Shown here: piece by piece, positions 9,086 to 17,686 of the stretch
Numbering within the stretch: the first letter of the stretch is position 1
How the letters are laid out: each line of letters starts with the position of its first letter
Assembly (NCBI GenBank): GCA_905199225.1
Contig: CAJKFS010000013.1
Span: forward strand, 1-53,429
From: an uncultured Collinsella sp.
Lineage (GTDB): Bacteria; Actinomycetota; Coriobacteriia; Coriobacteriales; Coriobacteriaceae
Direction of reading: 5' to 3'
DNA: 53,429 bases
Program-made: the position numbers and the translations under genes
The notes under the pieces: generated by a model
Database searches by the model: none
What the model saw: only the letters and a program-made list of their open reading frames with translations
Told to the model about the DNA's origin: nothing

Positions 9086-9183
9086 TCATCTTTCTCTAGA
9101 AAACGACAGCGATTGAGTATTCTACAACACGTATGCACGCATCGTAATAACTTCGTAATGGCTCCACAACTAAGTGGAACTTG

Positions 9184-9972
9184 TTACATTTCTCCGCCTT
9201 GGAGGGAGCACCAAGCACCTTGGGCATCCGTGGTGAGAATCACCGGACCATCATTGGTAATGGCGACGGTGTTCTCGTAGTGCGCGGCGGGCAGGTGATC
9301 GTTGGTCGTAACAATCCAACCGTCGGAGCCCGTGCTCACATGGTTGGAACCCATCGTAACCATCGGCTCGATGGCAATGACCATGCCGGCCTGGAGGCGA
9401 ACGCCCCTCCCCTTCTTTCCATAGTTAGGAACGTTGGGGTCCTCGTGCATCACGCGGCCAATGCCATGGCCTACATAATCACGAAGCACACTGTAACCGT
9501 GAGACTCGGCGAGGGACTGAACGGCATAACCGACGTCCCCGATATGGTTACCGGGAACAGCCTGCTCGATGGCAGCCTTAAGGCAATCGCGCGTGACCTC
9601 GCACAAAGCCTTGGCTTCGGGCGTGGGGGTGCCGACGAAAAACGTCCAAGCGTTATCGCCGACCCAACCGTCGACAACGGCTCCCGTATCGATGGAGATG
9701 ATATCGCCATCGCGCAGGATCATGTCGGGGTTGGGAATACCGTGGACCACGGCATCGTTGATCGATGCGCAAATGGTCCCCGGGAACCCGCCGTAACCCT
9801 TAAAGGCCGGGGTGCCGCCATGCATGCGGATAATCTGCTCCGCGAGCTGATCGAGCTCAAAGGTGGAAACGCCGGGGCGCACCATGGCTCCAACGTGGCG
9901 GAGCGCCATCTTAGATAGCGCTCCTGCCTTCTTCATCTGCTCGATTTGCGTTGCAGACTTAATCTTGATCAT
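9184..9972 (-). CDS. map: Methionine aminopeptidase, type I
   Basis: The 262-residue enzyme removes the initiator methionine from new proteins. It shows STFELDQLAEQII, INDAVVHGIPN, DGDIISIDTGAVVDGWVGD (two metal-binding Asp), YVGHGIGRVMHEDP (metal-ligand His) and AIEPMV (metal-ligand Glu). It lacks the zinc-finger N-terminal extension. Its ATG overlaps the adk stop as ATGA, so the two are translationally coupled. Confidence 0.96.
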   Translation of the reverse strand: MIKIKSATQIEQMKKAGALSKMALRHVGAMVRPGVSTFELDQLAEQIIRMHGGTPAFKGYGGFPGTICASINDAVVHGIPNPDMILRDGDIISIDTGAVVDGWVGDNAWTFFVGTPTPEAKALCEVTRDCLKAAIEQAVPGNHIGDVGYAVQSLAESHGYSVLRDYVGHGIGRVMHEDPNVPNYGKKGRGVRLQAGMVIAIEPMVTMGSNHVSTGSDGWIVTTNDHLPAAHYENTVAITNDGPVILTTDAQGAWCSLQGGEM

Positions 9973-10595
9973 AGACCGAGAGCCTCTTTGACATCCCCGT
10001 ACACGGTCTCGCGAGCCTGGTCACCGTTGACCGACTTGAGCAGACCCTGGCCACGATAGTAGTCGACGAGCGGGCTCGTGGACTTCTCGTAGACGTCGAG
10101 ACGGTTCTTGATGGTCTCGGGCTTGTCGTCGTCGCGCTGATACATCTCGCCGCCACACTTGGGGCAGGTAGCATCGGCAGCGGTGCCGGTGTAACCGCAT
10201 GCGCGGCAGGTGCGACGCGAAGACAGACGATCGATAATGACCTCGGGGGCCACATCGACCAGAAGGGCGCAATCGATCTCGCGACCCATGGCGGAGAGCT
10301 CGGAATCGAGCGTCACAGCCTGGGCGGTGTTGCGCGGGAAGCCGTCGAGGATGAAGCCCTGCTGGGCGTCATCGGCGGCAAGACGCTCCTTGACAAGGTC
10401 GATCACGAGCTGGTCGGGAACGAGCTCGCCAGCGTCCATGTACTTCTTAGCCTGAATACCAAGCTCGGTGCCACCCTTGACGGCAGCACGCAGCAGGTCG
10501 CCCGTGGAAATATGGGCGACGCCAAACTCGGCGACGAGCTCCTGTGCGACGGTGCCCTTACCGGCACCCGGAGCTCCGAGCAATACGAGGTTCAT
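9969..10595 (-). CDS. adk: Adenylate kinase, zinc-binding LID type
   Basis: The 208-residue enzyme interconverts AMP plus ATP with two ADP. The P-loop is GAPGAGKGT (residues 7-15), then STGDLLRAAV and DGFPRN in the AMP-binding part. The LID has CRACGYTG and CPKCGGE, a four-cysteine zinc site typical of Gram-positive enzymes. The ATG at 10593-10595 has GAGGAGG upstream and gives the canonical MNLVLLGAPG start. A TTG two codons earlier is less likely. It lies between secY and map. Confidence 0.96.
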   Translation of the reverse strand: MNLVLLGAPGAGKGTVAQELVAEFGVAHISTGDLLRAAVKGGTELGIQAKKYMDAGELVPDQLVIDLVKERLAADDAQQGFILDGFPRNTAQAVTLDSELSAMGREIDCALLVDVAPEVIIDRLSSRRTCRACGYTGTAADATCPKCGGEMYQRDDDKPETIKNRLDVYEKSTSPLVDYYRGQGLLKSVNGDQARETVYGDVKEALGL

Positions 10596-10613
10596 GAGCA
10601 ATCCTCCTCTAGC

Positions 10614-11900
10614 CTATTTAAAGAATCCATCGTAATCATACATCTTGATCTGGCCTTCGAGCTTATCGACCGTGTCGAGCACGACGCCGACCATGATGAG
10701 GATGGACGTGCCGCCAAATGCCTGGATCAGATGGTTACCCGTGAAGGAGAAGATGATCGAAGGCACGATGGCGATGAGCGCCAAAAAGACAGCGCTGGGA
10801 AGCGTGATCTTGTTGAGCGCGTTCTTGATGTAGGCCGCGGTAGCCCTACCCGGACGGACGCCCGGAATAAAGCCGCCCTGCTTCTTAAGGTTATCGGCCG
10901 TGTCATCGGGGTTGAACACCATGGAGGTGTAGAAGTACGCGAAGAACACGATGAGGACAACGTTAAGCACCCAGTTGAGCCAACCGGTCGAAAGCGCGGA
11001 GGCAACTGCCTGGATCCAGCCGATGCCGGGGAAGAACACGGCAATCTGAGCCGGGAAGTACAGCAGCGCCGAGGCGAAGATGATCGGCACGACACCCGCG
11101 GTGTTGACCTTGATGGGCAGGTAGGTGGTCTGGCCACCCATCATGCGACGGCCCACGACGCGCTTAGCGTAGGAGACCGGGATGCGGCGCTGGCCGCGCT
11201 CAAGGAAAACAATCAGCGGGATAACCAGCAGGATGATGGCGCAGATGATCACCATGGTGATGATGCCACCGGCATTGCCCTCGGTGCTGGAGAAGATAGC
11301 CTGCGGCAGACCGGCCATGATGTTCGCAAAGATGATCAGCGACATGCCATTGCCGATACCGCGCTGGGTGATGAGCTCACCGATCCACATGATCAGCATG
11401 GCGCCCGCGGTGAGCGTGCCGATGATCATGAGGTCGAAGATGATCTCGGGAGCGCCGGCGCCATTAAAGCTGATGCCGAAGCTCTTAAAGAGGAAGAGGT
11501 AACCCACGGAGTTGAGGATTGCCAGAGCCAGGGTGAGGTAACGCGAATACTGCGTAATCTTTGTCTGACCGACCTCGCCCTCGCGGGCAAGCTCATGCAG
11601 GGAAGGCACGACGGCCTGGAGCATCTGGAGGATGATCGAGCTGGTGATGTAAGGCATGATGCCCAGCGAAAACACCGACACATAGCTCAACGCGCCGCCA
11701 GAGAAAAGATTCAGGAGGGCCATAGCACCTGCGGCGACCGAATTGTTATCGGTCGAGAAAAGGCCCAGCATCCCCTGGAAGGGAATGCCGGGCACAGGAA
11801 CGTGCGCACCAATGCGGTACACGACGAGCATAGCTATGGTAAAAAGAATCTTTTCGCGCAATTCTTTGATGCGGAAAGCATTCTTAAGACCATTTAGCAC
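10614..11900 (-). CDS. secY: Protein translocase subunit SecY
   Basis: The 428-residue protein forms the Sec channel with about ten transmembrane helices. Motifs include YRIGAHVPVPGI in the first periplasmic segment, FSLGIMPYITSSII, ITQRGIGNGMSLIIF and GFIPGVRPGRATA. Translation starts at GTG (11898-11900), which overlaps the end of rplO by 7 bases and indicates coupling to it. The order rplO-secY-adk-map is the standard one. Confidence 0.97.
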   Translation of the reverse strand: MLNGLKNAFRIKELREKILFTIAMLVVYRIGAHVPVPGIPFQGMLGLFSTDNNSVAAGAMALLNLFSGGALSYVSVFSLGIMPYITSSIILQMLQAVVPSLHELAREGEVGQTKITQYSRYLTLALAILNSVGYLFLFKSFGISFNGAGAPEIIFDLMIIGTLTAGAMLIMWIGELITQRGIGNGMSLIIFANIMAGLPQAIFSSTEGNAGGIITMVIICAIILLVIPLIVFLERGQRRIPVSYAKRVVGRRMMGGQTTYLPIKVNTAGVVPIIFASALLYFPAQIAVFFPGIGWIQAVASALSTGWLNWVLNVVLIVFFAYFYTSMVFNPDDTADNLKKQGGFIPGVRPGRATAAYIKNALNKITLPSAVFLALIAIVPSIIFSFTGNHLIQAFGGTSILIMVGVVLDTVDKLEGQIKMYDYDGFFK

Positions 11901-12343
11901 GGCAGCTCGACCTTTCCGCCGGCGGCCTCGATCTTGGCCTGCGCAGAAGCGCTGACCTTGTCGACCTTGACCGTGAACTTCTTGGTGAGCTCACCATTGC
12001 CGAGCACCTTGACGGGCTCGAACTCGCTCTTGGTGATGCGAGCGGCCTTAAGAGCGGCACCGTCGATCACAGCGCCGTCCTCGAACTTACGCTCGAGACG
12101 CTCAACGTTAACAGCGGTGTACTCGATACGACGGGGGTTGCGGAAGCCCGGAAGCTTGGGCAGGCGCATAGCCAGCGGAGTCTGGCCACCCTCGAAGCCG
12201 GCACCCTTGGTGCCGCCAGAGCGGGAACCCTGGCCCTTCTGGCCGCGGCCAGAAGTGGTGCCGTGACCCGAAGAATTGCCACGGCCGACGCGCTTGCGGT
12301 TCTTGGTGGAACCGGGCGCGGGAGTAAGATCGTGAAGCTGCAT
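11894..12343 (-). CDS. rplO: 50S ribosomal protein L15
   Basis: This 149-residue protein assembles late in the large subunit. It has the Gly/Lys/Arg-rich N-terminus (KRVGRGNSSGHGTTSGRG) and GFEGGQTPLAMRLPKLPGF of the family. The stop lies within the secY start region. It is 3 bases downstream of rpmD. Confidence 0.97.
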   Translation of the reverse strand: MQLHDLTPAPGSTKNRKRVGRGNSSGHGTTSGRGQKGQGSRSGGTKGAGFEGGQTPLAMRLPKLPGFRNPRRIEYTAVNVERLERKFEDGAVIDGAALKAARITKSEFEPVKVLGNGELTKKFTVKVDKVSASAQAKIEAAGGKVELPC

Positions 12344-12346
12344 TTG

Positions 12347-12529
12347 CTACTCCTCTACAATCTCGACAAGGTGCTTGACCTTGAAGATCATGCCGCGGAC
12401 GGACTCGTTGTCAGCAATCTCGCGAACCTCGCGGATCCTGTGGAGACCGAGGGCACGGACAGTACGGACCTGGTCCTGCTTGCAACCGTTGGTGCTGCGG
12501 ACCTGCTTGATCTTGATGGTGTCAGCCAT
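12347..12529 (-). CDS. rpmD: 50S ribosomal protein L30
   Basis: This short 60-residue bacterial L30 has IKIKQVRSTNGCKQDQVRTV and LGLHRIREV, with the usual spacing. It lies between rpsE (2-base gap) and rplO, as in other spc operons. Confidence 0.96.
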   Translation of the reverse strand: MADTIKIKQVRSTNGCKQDQVRTVRALGLHRIREVREIADNESVRGMIFKVKHLVEIVEE

Positions 12530-12531
12530 GC

Positions 12532-13056
12532 TTAGTTCTCCTTACCGACGAACATCTCGGAGACCGTCAGGCCACGGCGAGCCGCGACGTCCTCAGGGCT
12601 GGAGAGCTCCTTGAGGCCCTCGACGGCAGCCTTGATGATGTTGAGGCCGTTGTCGGTACCGAGGGACTTGGACAGGACGTTCTTGATGCCAGCAAGCTCA
12701 AAGAGGGGACGCACAGCGCCGCCGGCGATAACGCCGGTACCCTCGACAGCGGGCTTGATGATGATGCGGCCGGCACCAAAGTGGCCGAGAACCTCGTGCG
12801 GGATGGTGCCCTGCTCGGTCACCGGCACGTGGAACATGTTCTTCTTGGCATCGAGAGATGCCTTGGAGATGGCCATGGGCACCTCAGCGGACTTGCCCAT
12901 GCCAACGCCGACGTTGCCCTTGCCGTCGCCAACGACGACGAGAGCGACGAGGCTCATGCGACGACCACCCTTGACGGTCTTCGACACGCGGTTGATGTAA
13001 ACGACGCGTTCCTCGAACTCGGAGGCCTCGCGCTGCTGCTTCTGATTACGAGCCAT
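12532..13056 (-). CDS. rpsE: 30S ribosomal protein S5
   Basis: The 174-residue protein has the double-stranded-RNA-like S5 N-terminal domain (FEERVVYINRVSKTVKGGRR, then VGDGKGNVGVGMGKSAEVP) and the C-terminal GTGVIAGGAVRPLFELAGI. It acts in decoding fidelity. A GGAGG-type site precedes its ATG. Confidence 0.97.
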   Translation of the reverse strand: MARNQKQQREASEFEERVVYINRVSKTVKGGRRMSLVALVVVGDGKGNVGVGMGKSAEVPMAISKASLDAKKNMFHVPVTEQGTIPHEVLGHFGAGRIIIKPAVEGTGVIAGGAVRPLFELAGIKNVLSKSLGTDNGLNIIKAAVEGLKELSSPEDVAARRGLTVSEMFVGKEN

Positions 13057-13070
13057 GTGCTACATACCTC

Positions 13071-13439
13071 CTAGAACTCGAGACCGGCGGCACGAGCACC
13101 GTCGGCGAGGGCCTTGACGCGGCCATGGTAGATACGGCCACCGCGATCGAAGGCGACCTTGGTGATGCCGGCCTCGATGGCGCGCTTGCCAACGAGCTGA
13201 CCGACCTTCTCCGCAGCCTCCTTGTTCGAGGTGTGGGTGCCCTTGAACTCGGCCTCGAGGGTCGAGGCAGAGACGAGCGTCAGGCTGGAGCCCTTGCTGT
13301 CGTCGATGATCTGGGCATAGATGTTGGCGTTAGTACGGGTCACGCGAAGACGCGGACGCTCGGAGGTACCCGAGACCTTGCCGCGAACACGACGCTGACG
13401 ACGCTTGAGGCCTTCCAGCTTCGCCTTATGCTTGTTCAT
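13071..13439 (-). CDS. rplR: 50S ribosomal protein L18
   Basis: This 122-residue 5S rRNA-binding protein has RRQRRVRGKVSGTSERPRL, NIYAQIIDDSKG and VAFDRGGRIYHGRVKALADG. It follows rplF in the operon, with an intergenic hairpin between them. Confidence 0.97.
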   Translation of the reverse strand: MNKHKAKLEGLKRRQRRVRGKVSGTSERPRLRVTRTNANIYAQIIDDSKGSSLTLVSASTLEAEFKGTHTSNKEAAEKVGQLVGKRAIEAGITKVAFDRGGRIYHGRVKALADGARAAGLEF

Positions 13440-13467
13440 ACGTAAACTCCTAAAAAGGTTGATCTTG

Positions 13468-13489
13468 CCAGCACCTGACGGGGTGCTGG
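13468..13489 (-). other. Intra-operon hairpin between rplF and rplR
   Basis: An 8-bp perfect stem, CCAGCACC with GGTGCTGG, has a 6-base loop and no T run. It is more likely an mRNA processing or stability structure than a terminator, since transcription must continue through it. Confidence 0.5.
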
Positions 13490-13514
13490 TCTTATGCGAG
13501 TGAGTCGGTTACGA

Positions 13515-14051
13515 CTACTTGGCGGCCTTACCCAGCTTGCGGCGGATGTGCTCGCCAACGTAGTGGATACCCTTGCCCTTGTAAGGCTCGGGAGGACGAT
13601 GGCCGCGGATCTCAGCGGCGATCTGACCGACCTGCTGCTTGTTGATACCCTTGACGTTCACGTGGGTGTTGTCGGGAACCTCGAAGGTGATGCCCTCGGG
13701 AGCCTCGACGATCACGGGGTGCGAGAAGCCCAGGGAGAACTCGAGGTTCTTGCCCTTCTGCTGCACGCGGTAACCGACGCCGGCGAGCTCGAGCTTCTTC
13801 TCGAAGCCCTCGGAAACGCCAACAACCATGTTGTGGATGAGGGCGCGGGTGAGGCCGTGGCGGGCACGGGTCTCACGCTCGTCGTCGGGACGGGAAACGG
13901 TGAGGACGTTGTCCTCGACGTTGATAGCGAGCTTCTCAAAGACATCGAGCTCGAGCTGGCCCTTGGGGCCCTTGACGACAACGTTGTTGCCGTTGACTGC
14001 CACTTCGACTCCGGCGGGAATCTGGACAGGCTTATTACCGATACGAGACAC
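13515..14051 (-). CDS. rplF: 50S ribosomal protein L6
   Basis: The 178-residue protein has the two L6 repeats. It starts MSRIGNKPVQIPAGVEV, has THGLTRAL-like TRARHGLTRALIHNMVVGV in the middle and RPPEPYKGKGIHYVGE near the C-terminus. It lies near the sarcin-ricin loop and factor-binding site. Confidence 0.97.
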   Translation of the reverse strand: MSRIGNKPVQIPAGVEVAVNGNNVVVKGPKGQLELDVFEKLAINVEDNVLTVSRPDDERETRARHGLTRALIHNMVVGVSEGFEKKLELAGVGYRVQQKGKNLEFSLGFSHPVIVEAPEGITFEVPDNTHVNVKGINKQQVGQIAAEIRGHRPPEPYKGKGIHYVGEHIRRKLGKAAK

Positions 14052-14084
14052 GGTGATCTCCTTTCCTTCTACCTACCGAGCGAA

Positions 14085-14483
14085 TTACCAGACGTAAGCG
14101 ATGATCTCGCCGCCGACGTTGTGCTTGCGAGCATCGCGGTCGGTCATGACGCCATGGCTGGTGGAAATAATGGCGGTACCAAGGCCACCGCGGACGCGGG
14201 GCATGTCGGCAACGCCGGTGTACTTACGCAGGCCCGGCTTGGAAATGCGGCGGATGCCGTTGATGACCTTAGCCTTCTTGGGACCATACTTAAGCGTGAT
14301 GTGCAGAGTCTTCTGGGGAACGGTGTCCTCGACATCGTAGCCCTCGATGTAGCCCTCCTCGTGCAGAACACGAGCGATCTCGACGAGCTTCTTGCTGCTC
14401 GGCATGGAGACCGTGGCCTTGTTCACAGAGTTAGCGTTACGGATGCGCGTAAGCATATCTGCGATCGGGTCTGTAAGGTTCAT
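14085..14483 (-). CDS. rpsH: 30S ribosomal protein S8
   Basis: The 132-residue protein begins MNLTDPIADMLTRIRNAN and ends with the S8 signature GGLGTAIISTSHGVMTDRDAR followed by VGGEIIAYVW. In enterobacteria S8 represses the spc operon by binding near rplE. Whether it does so here is unknown. Confidence 0.97.
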   Translation of the reverse strand: MNLTDPIADMLTRIRNANSVNKATVSMPSSKKLVEIARVLHEEGYIEGYDVEDTVPQKTLHITLKYGPKKAKVINGIRRISKPGLRKYTGVADMPRVRGGLGTAIISTSHGVMTDRDARKHNVGGEIIAYVW

Positions 14484-14602
14484 ACAGATTCTCCTTCGTT
14501 CTTGATGAACACGTGCTCTTGGTTCTTCGCCGCCCTTAACGGCAAAGCCTTTTTAGCGCGTTTTCCCTGTTCCAAACTGATGCTTGAAACGCTGGTAGTG
14601 AC

Positions 14603-14788
14603 TTACCAGCTGGCCTTCTTAACGCCGGGAAGCTCGCCCTTGAGTGCAAGCTCGCGGAAGCAGACACGGCACAGGCCGAACTTGCGGTACACAGAGTGCG
14701 GACGGCCGCAGCGCTGGCAGCGCGTGTACTCACGAGTAGAGAACTTCTGCTTGCGATTGCACTTGACGATCATCGATGTCTTAGCCAC
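14603..14788 (-). CDS. rpsN: 30S ribosomal protein S14, type Z
   Basis: The 61-residue short form carries the zinc ribbon, with CQRCGRPHS and CRVCFRE each supplying a CxxC pair. This zinc-binding form is usual in Gram-positive bacteria. The 119 bases to rpsH contain no gene. Confidence 0.96.
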   Translation of the reverse strand: MAKTSMIVKCNRKQKFSTREYTRCQRCGRPHSVYRKFGLCRVCFRELALKGELPGVKKASW

Positions 14789-14822
14789 TTATATCCTCCT
14801 CACATAGAGTATTGTTCGCCCC

Positions 14823-14852
14823 AAGCGCCGCCCCCTTGTGGGAACGGCGCTT
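14823..14852 (-). other. Intra-operon hairpin between rplE and rpsN
   Basis: AAGCGCCG (14823-14830) pairs perfectly with CGGCGCTT (14845-14852), and an inner CCC/GGG pairing extends the stem. There is no T run. It could be a processing site or a ribosomal-protein binding site. Confidence 0.45.
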
Positions 14853-14867
14853 ATAGGGCAGGTGAAC

Positions 14868-15425
14868 CTATTTCTTGAACGGGAAACCGAAGGCGTCCAG
14901 AAGGGCCTTGGCCTCCTCATCGGTGTTGGCGGTGGTCACGAAAGTGATGTCCATACCACGCTGGTGATCGACGGAGTCGAAGTCGATCTCGGGGAAGATG
15001 AGCTGCTCGGTGACGCCCATGGAGAAGTTACCACGGCCGTCGAAGCTCTTGGCGGAGATGCCGCGGAAGTCGCGGATACGGGGGATCGCGACGGAGGTCA
15101 GACGATCGAAGAACTCCCACATACGGTCGCCACGCAGGGTAACCTTGCAGCCGATCGGCATACCGGCGCGCAGGCGGAAGGTAGCGATGGACTTGCGGGC
15201 ACGGGTGATCATCGGCTGCTGACCGGTGATGGCGCGCAGGTCGCGCACGGCACCGTCGATGGCCTTGGAATCGGTAGCGGCCTCGCCGACACCCATGTTC
15301 ACGACGATCTTCTCAAACTTGGGGATCATCATGACGTTCTCGTACTGGAACTTGTCCTGAAGCTGCTGCTTGACCTCGTTGTTGTACTTGGTCTTCAGAC
15401 GCGGCACATACTTCTCTTCTGCCAT
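14868..15425 (-). CDS. rplE: 50S ribosomal protein L5
   Basis: This 185-residue 5S rRNA-binding protein has PKFEKIVVNMGVGEA, LRAITGQQPMITRARKSIA and FDRLTSVAIPRIRDFRG. AAGGAG precedes its ATG. It is the first gene of this operon. In most bacteria rplN and rplX come directly before it, but here the next gene upstream is xdhC, 311 bases away, and no trace of rplX is visible. Confidence 0.97.
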   Translation of the reverse strand: MAEEKYVPRLKTKYNNEVKQQLQDKFQYENVMMIPKFEKIVVNMGVGEAATDSKAIDGAVRDLRAITGQQPMITRARKSIATFRLRAGMPIGCKVTLRGDRMWEFFDRLTSVAIPRIRDFRGISAKSFDGRGNFSMGVTEQLIFPEIDFDSVDHQRGMDITFVTTANTDEEAKALLDAFGFPFKK

Positions 15426-15562
15426 TGTTCACTCCTTCTTGGGGTTTTAAGCACGGGGCGTGGCCACGATGGGTTGTCCTCGTGCCTCCTGGCTGCATCC
15501 GCGCCGCTCATGGCATTTTGCGGTTTGGACTCGACGCAGCAGGAGCCGACAAAACAATCGGT

Positions 15563-15591
15563 ACTATACGCGCATCGGGAGCGTATTTCCA
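15563..15591 (-). promoter_or_regulatory. Candidate promoter of the rplE operon
   Basis: On the minus strand, TGGAAA (15591-15586, four of six matches to the -35 consensus) is followed after 17 bases by TATAGT (15568-15563, five of six matches to -10). Transcription would start near 15556 and leave a leader of about 130 bases before rplE. The promoter is needed because the upstream half of the ribosomal cluster is absent here. Confidence 0.5.
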
Positions 15592-15652
15592 GAAAAACCT
15601 CGTCTGCCTGCACAACTCCACAACTCCCCCGCACAAATGGATCCCAAAAAGC

Positions 15653-15719
15653 AGTTGCGGTGAAATAGGGACTGTTTGGCGGCCTAACAGGCTTAAACAA
15701 TCCGTATTTCACCGCAACT
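15653..15719. repeat. REP-like palindromic element with GGGACTG core
   Basis: AGTTGCGGTGAAATA (15653-15667) and its perfect complement (15705-15719) form a 15-bp stem. Inside, GGACTGTTT pairs imperfectly with AAACAATCC. It lies between the ends of xdhC and the rplE promoter. It may act as the xdhC terminator or be a mobile palindrome related to those at 51037, 51092 and 53250. Confidence 0.7.
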
Positions 15720-15736
15720 TATTGGTGGGGATGCGA

Positions 15737-16780
15737 TTAGCGCTTGCGGGGGACGAGTTTGGTGCGGCGCAGGTGAATCATCTCGGCGGCGATGGAGATA
15801 GCGATCTCCTCGGGGTCTTCGGCCTGGATGGCAACGCCGATCGGCAGGTGCAGCTCGTCGATCTGGTCCTGCGTAAAGCCCTCCTGCTCCAGGCGGGCGC
15901 GCACAAAGGCCGTCTTGCGACGCGAGCCCAGACAGCCCAGGTAGGCGGGCTTGGCGTGCATCGCCTGAATCACCACGTCGATATCGGACTTGTGGCCTGC
16001 TGTGGCCACGACCACCAAGTCGCGCGGACCGATGGGACACAGCTCGCTCAGGTTCTTGTAATCGACCAAGCGACGATCGTAGACACCGGGCACCCATTCG
16101 GGCGTCAGCGTGCCGGGGCGGTCATCGCACGCCACAACGGCAAAGCCCGCCGCCGTGAGCACCCGCGCTGTCGCAGCGCCCACGTGTCCGCAGCCAAAGA
16201 TATAGGTCAGGCCCTCGGGGCAGAGCGTCTCGATGTGCGCCGGGGGAATCTCGGAGGCGGCGTTGGTGTAGGTGACCTTACTCCCCTCCTCCACCAACGA
16301 AAGCTCGGGGCAGCCGGCAATGGTATGGCGCGATGCCCCACCATGGTACTCGGCCACATCGCCCTCGAGCGCGTTTGCGATAAACGGTTCAAAGTCGATG
16401 ACAAAGTCGCCGATGCGTCGATATGCCAAGACGTCGGCAACCGACTGGAACAACGGCACCTGCGATACATCCAGGTGCAGATAGCACAGGCAGATGGCTC
16501 CGCCGCAAATCATGCCGGTATCGGAGTTCTCGCCGCCCATGGTGTAGCGGACCAGACGCGACTGTCCCGCGCTCAAGAGCTCGCGCGCCTCGTCCAGCGC
16601 AAAGAGCTCAATCTTGCCGCCGCCGATGGTGCCCGCTTGACTGCCATCGGCAAAGACGGCCATCCAAGCGCCCACGCCGCGCGGCGATGACCCTGCCGTG
16701 CCGGCCACCACCACCAGCTCGCACGTCTTACCGGCCTTCAGAGCGCCAAGCGCAGCATTCACCACATCGAGCTTTTCCAT
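15737..16780 (-). CDS. xdhC: XdhC/CoxI-family molybdenum cofactor insertion protein
   Basis: The 347-residue protein has the N-terminal XdhC_CoxI domain (VAGTAGSSPRGVGAWMAVF, IGGGKIE, GMICGGAI with the conserved Cys) and the C-terminal Rossmann-like XdhC_C domain (YIFGCGHVGAATARVL near residue 195, YLGCLGSRRK, LHLPIGV). Known members bind molybdenum cofactor, help add its terminal sulfur and insert it into xanthine dehydrogenase. Here the client is presumably the XdhD-type enzyme at 36694. It is 9 bases downstream of yqeB, with AGGA before the ATG, so the two form one operon. Confidence 0.9.
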   Translation of the reverse strand: MEKLDVVNAALGALKAGKTCELVVVAGTAGSSPRGVGAWMAVFADGSQAGTIGGGKIELFALDEARELLSAGQSRLVRYTMGGENSDTGMICGGAICLCYLHLDVSQVPLFQSVADVLAYRRIGDFVIDFEPFIANALEGDVAEYHGGASRHTIAGCPELSLVEEGSKVTYTNAASEIPPAHIETLCPEGLTYIFGCGHVGAATARVLTAAGFAVVACDDRPGTLTPEWVPGVYDRRLVDYKNLSELCPIGPRDLVVVATAGHKSDIDVVIQAMHAKPAYLGCLGSRRKTAFVRARLEQEGFTQDQIDELHLPIGVAIQAEDPEEIAISIAAEMIHLRRTKLVPRKR

Positions 16781-16789
16781 TGCAATTTC

Positions 16790-17584
16790 CTATCCCTGGA
16801 ATACACCGGTGAGCATGGCGAGCGCCTCGAGCACGCCGCCGCCGACCGACGTCGCCTTGTCCGAAATATAGTTGATATAGCTGGCATCGCCGCGTGGGTC
16901 GACGTCGGCGCACTTAAAGCCCTCGGCCACCTGAACGCCGTCGGCCAAAAGGCCGCGCAAGCAGCCGTCGATCTGCGTGACCATGGGAGTATCACCCGCA
17001 TACCCGATCACATCGCCGGCACTCACGATGTCGCCGATCGCGCGGTCGGACCTAAACACGCCGGCGGCGGAGCTGTGGATAACGCGCTCCTTGCCATAGC
17101 CGGCGATCACACCCGGCACGCCCGTATTGGGCTGGGGCGAGCCCTGGGTGATGACGCGGCCGAGGAAATGCCCACGCATGGTCTCGACCACGGCATCGCA
17201 ATCGACCGGCGCGGTAAAGCCCGGCCCCACGGCGATGACGACAGGCGCCATATCGCGCGTGGTGCCCAAGTTGCGCTTGGCCAGAATCGCGTCGACCACG
17301 GCAGCGGGTTTAAGCTCATCGAGCATCTTGGCCTGGGGGTCCATCACAACGGCAACATCCCCCGCCTCGGTAATCTCAAGCGCCTCGGCCGGCGTCTGCG
17401 CCAAGCGGGCTCGAATGCCCTCGACCTGGACCTCGCCCAAGCGAATGGCCTCGCAAAAACTGATTGTGCGACGGATGCACGTGGGGACCGCGATATCGGC
17501 CATGACGACCGACACGCCGGCGCGCACCAAGCGAGCGGCGACGCCCGTGGCGATATCGCCGGCGCCGCGAACATAAACGAGCAT
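16790..17584 (-). CDS. yqeB: YqeB family selenium-dependent molybdenum hydroxylase accessory protein
   Basis: The 264-residue protein starts MLVYVRGAGDIATGVAARL, a nucleotide-binding type start, and contains VVMADIAVPTCIRRTISFCEA and TGVPGVIAGYGKERVI. This is the YqeB/EF2563 family, found only with selenium-dependent molybdenum hydroxylases. Its exact biochemical step, probably handling labile selenium or cofactor maturation, is inferred from comparative genomics and not proven. GGGAGG precedes the ATG. It is divergent from yqeC across 102 bases that carry TATTAT/TATAAT motifs usable on either strand (17667-17673). Confidence 0.88.
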   Translation of the reverse strand: MLVYVRGAGDIATGVAARLVRAGVSVVMADIAVPTCIRRTISFCEAIRLGEVQVEGIRARLAQTPAEALEITEAGDVAVVMDPQAKMLDELKPAAVVDAILAKRNLGTTRDMAPVVIAVGPGFTAPVDCDAVVETMRGHFLGRVITQGSPQPNTGVPGVIAGYGKERVIHSSAAGVFRSDRAIGDIVSAGDVIGYAGDTPMVTQIDGCLRGLLADGVQVAEGFKCADVDPRGDASYINYISDKATSVGGGVLEALAMLTGVFQG

Positions 17585-17686
17585 TCCCGGGGCACCTCCC
17601 TGTGCTACGGTTTGGGCAGAGCAAAAGCGGTTCGACCGCTACTCTGATGATTATTTATTATCACAGTATTATACGGCGGTGAACAG

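Noticed and set aside
10512..11897. Long plus-strand open frame of 461 codons opposite secY
   Set aside because: It is the exact mirror of secY, has low-complexity charged sequence and no ribosome-binding site. Similar long mirror frames lie opposite xdhD (36703-39999) and ygfK (40104-43142); they are by-products of high-GC codon use.
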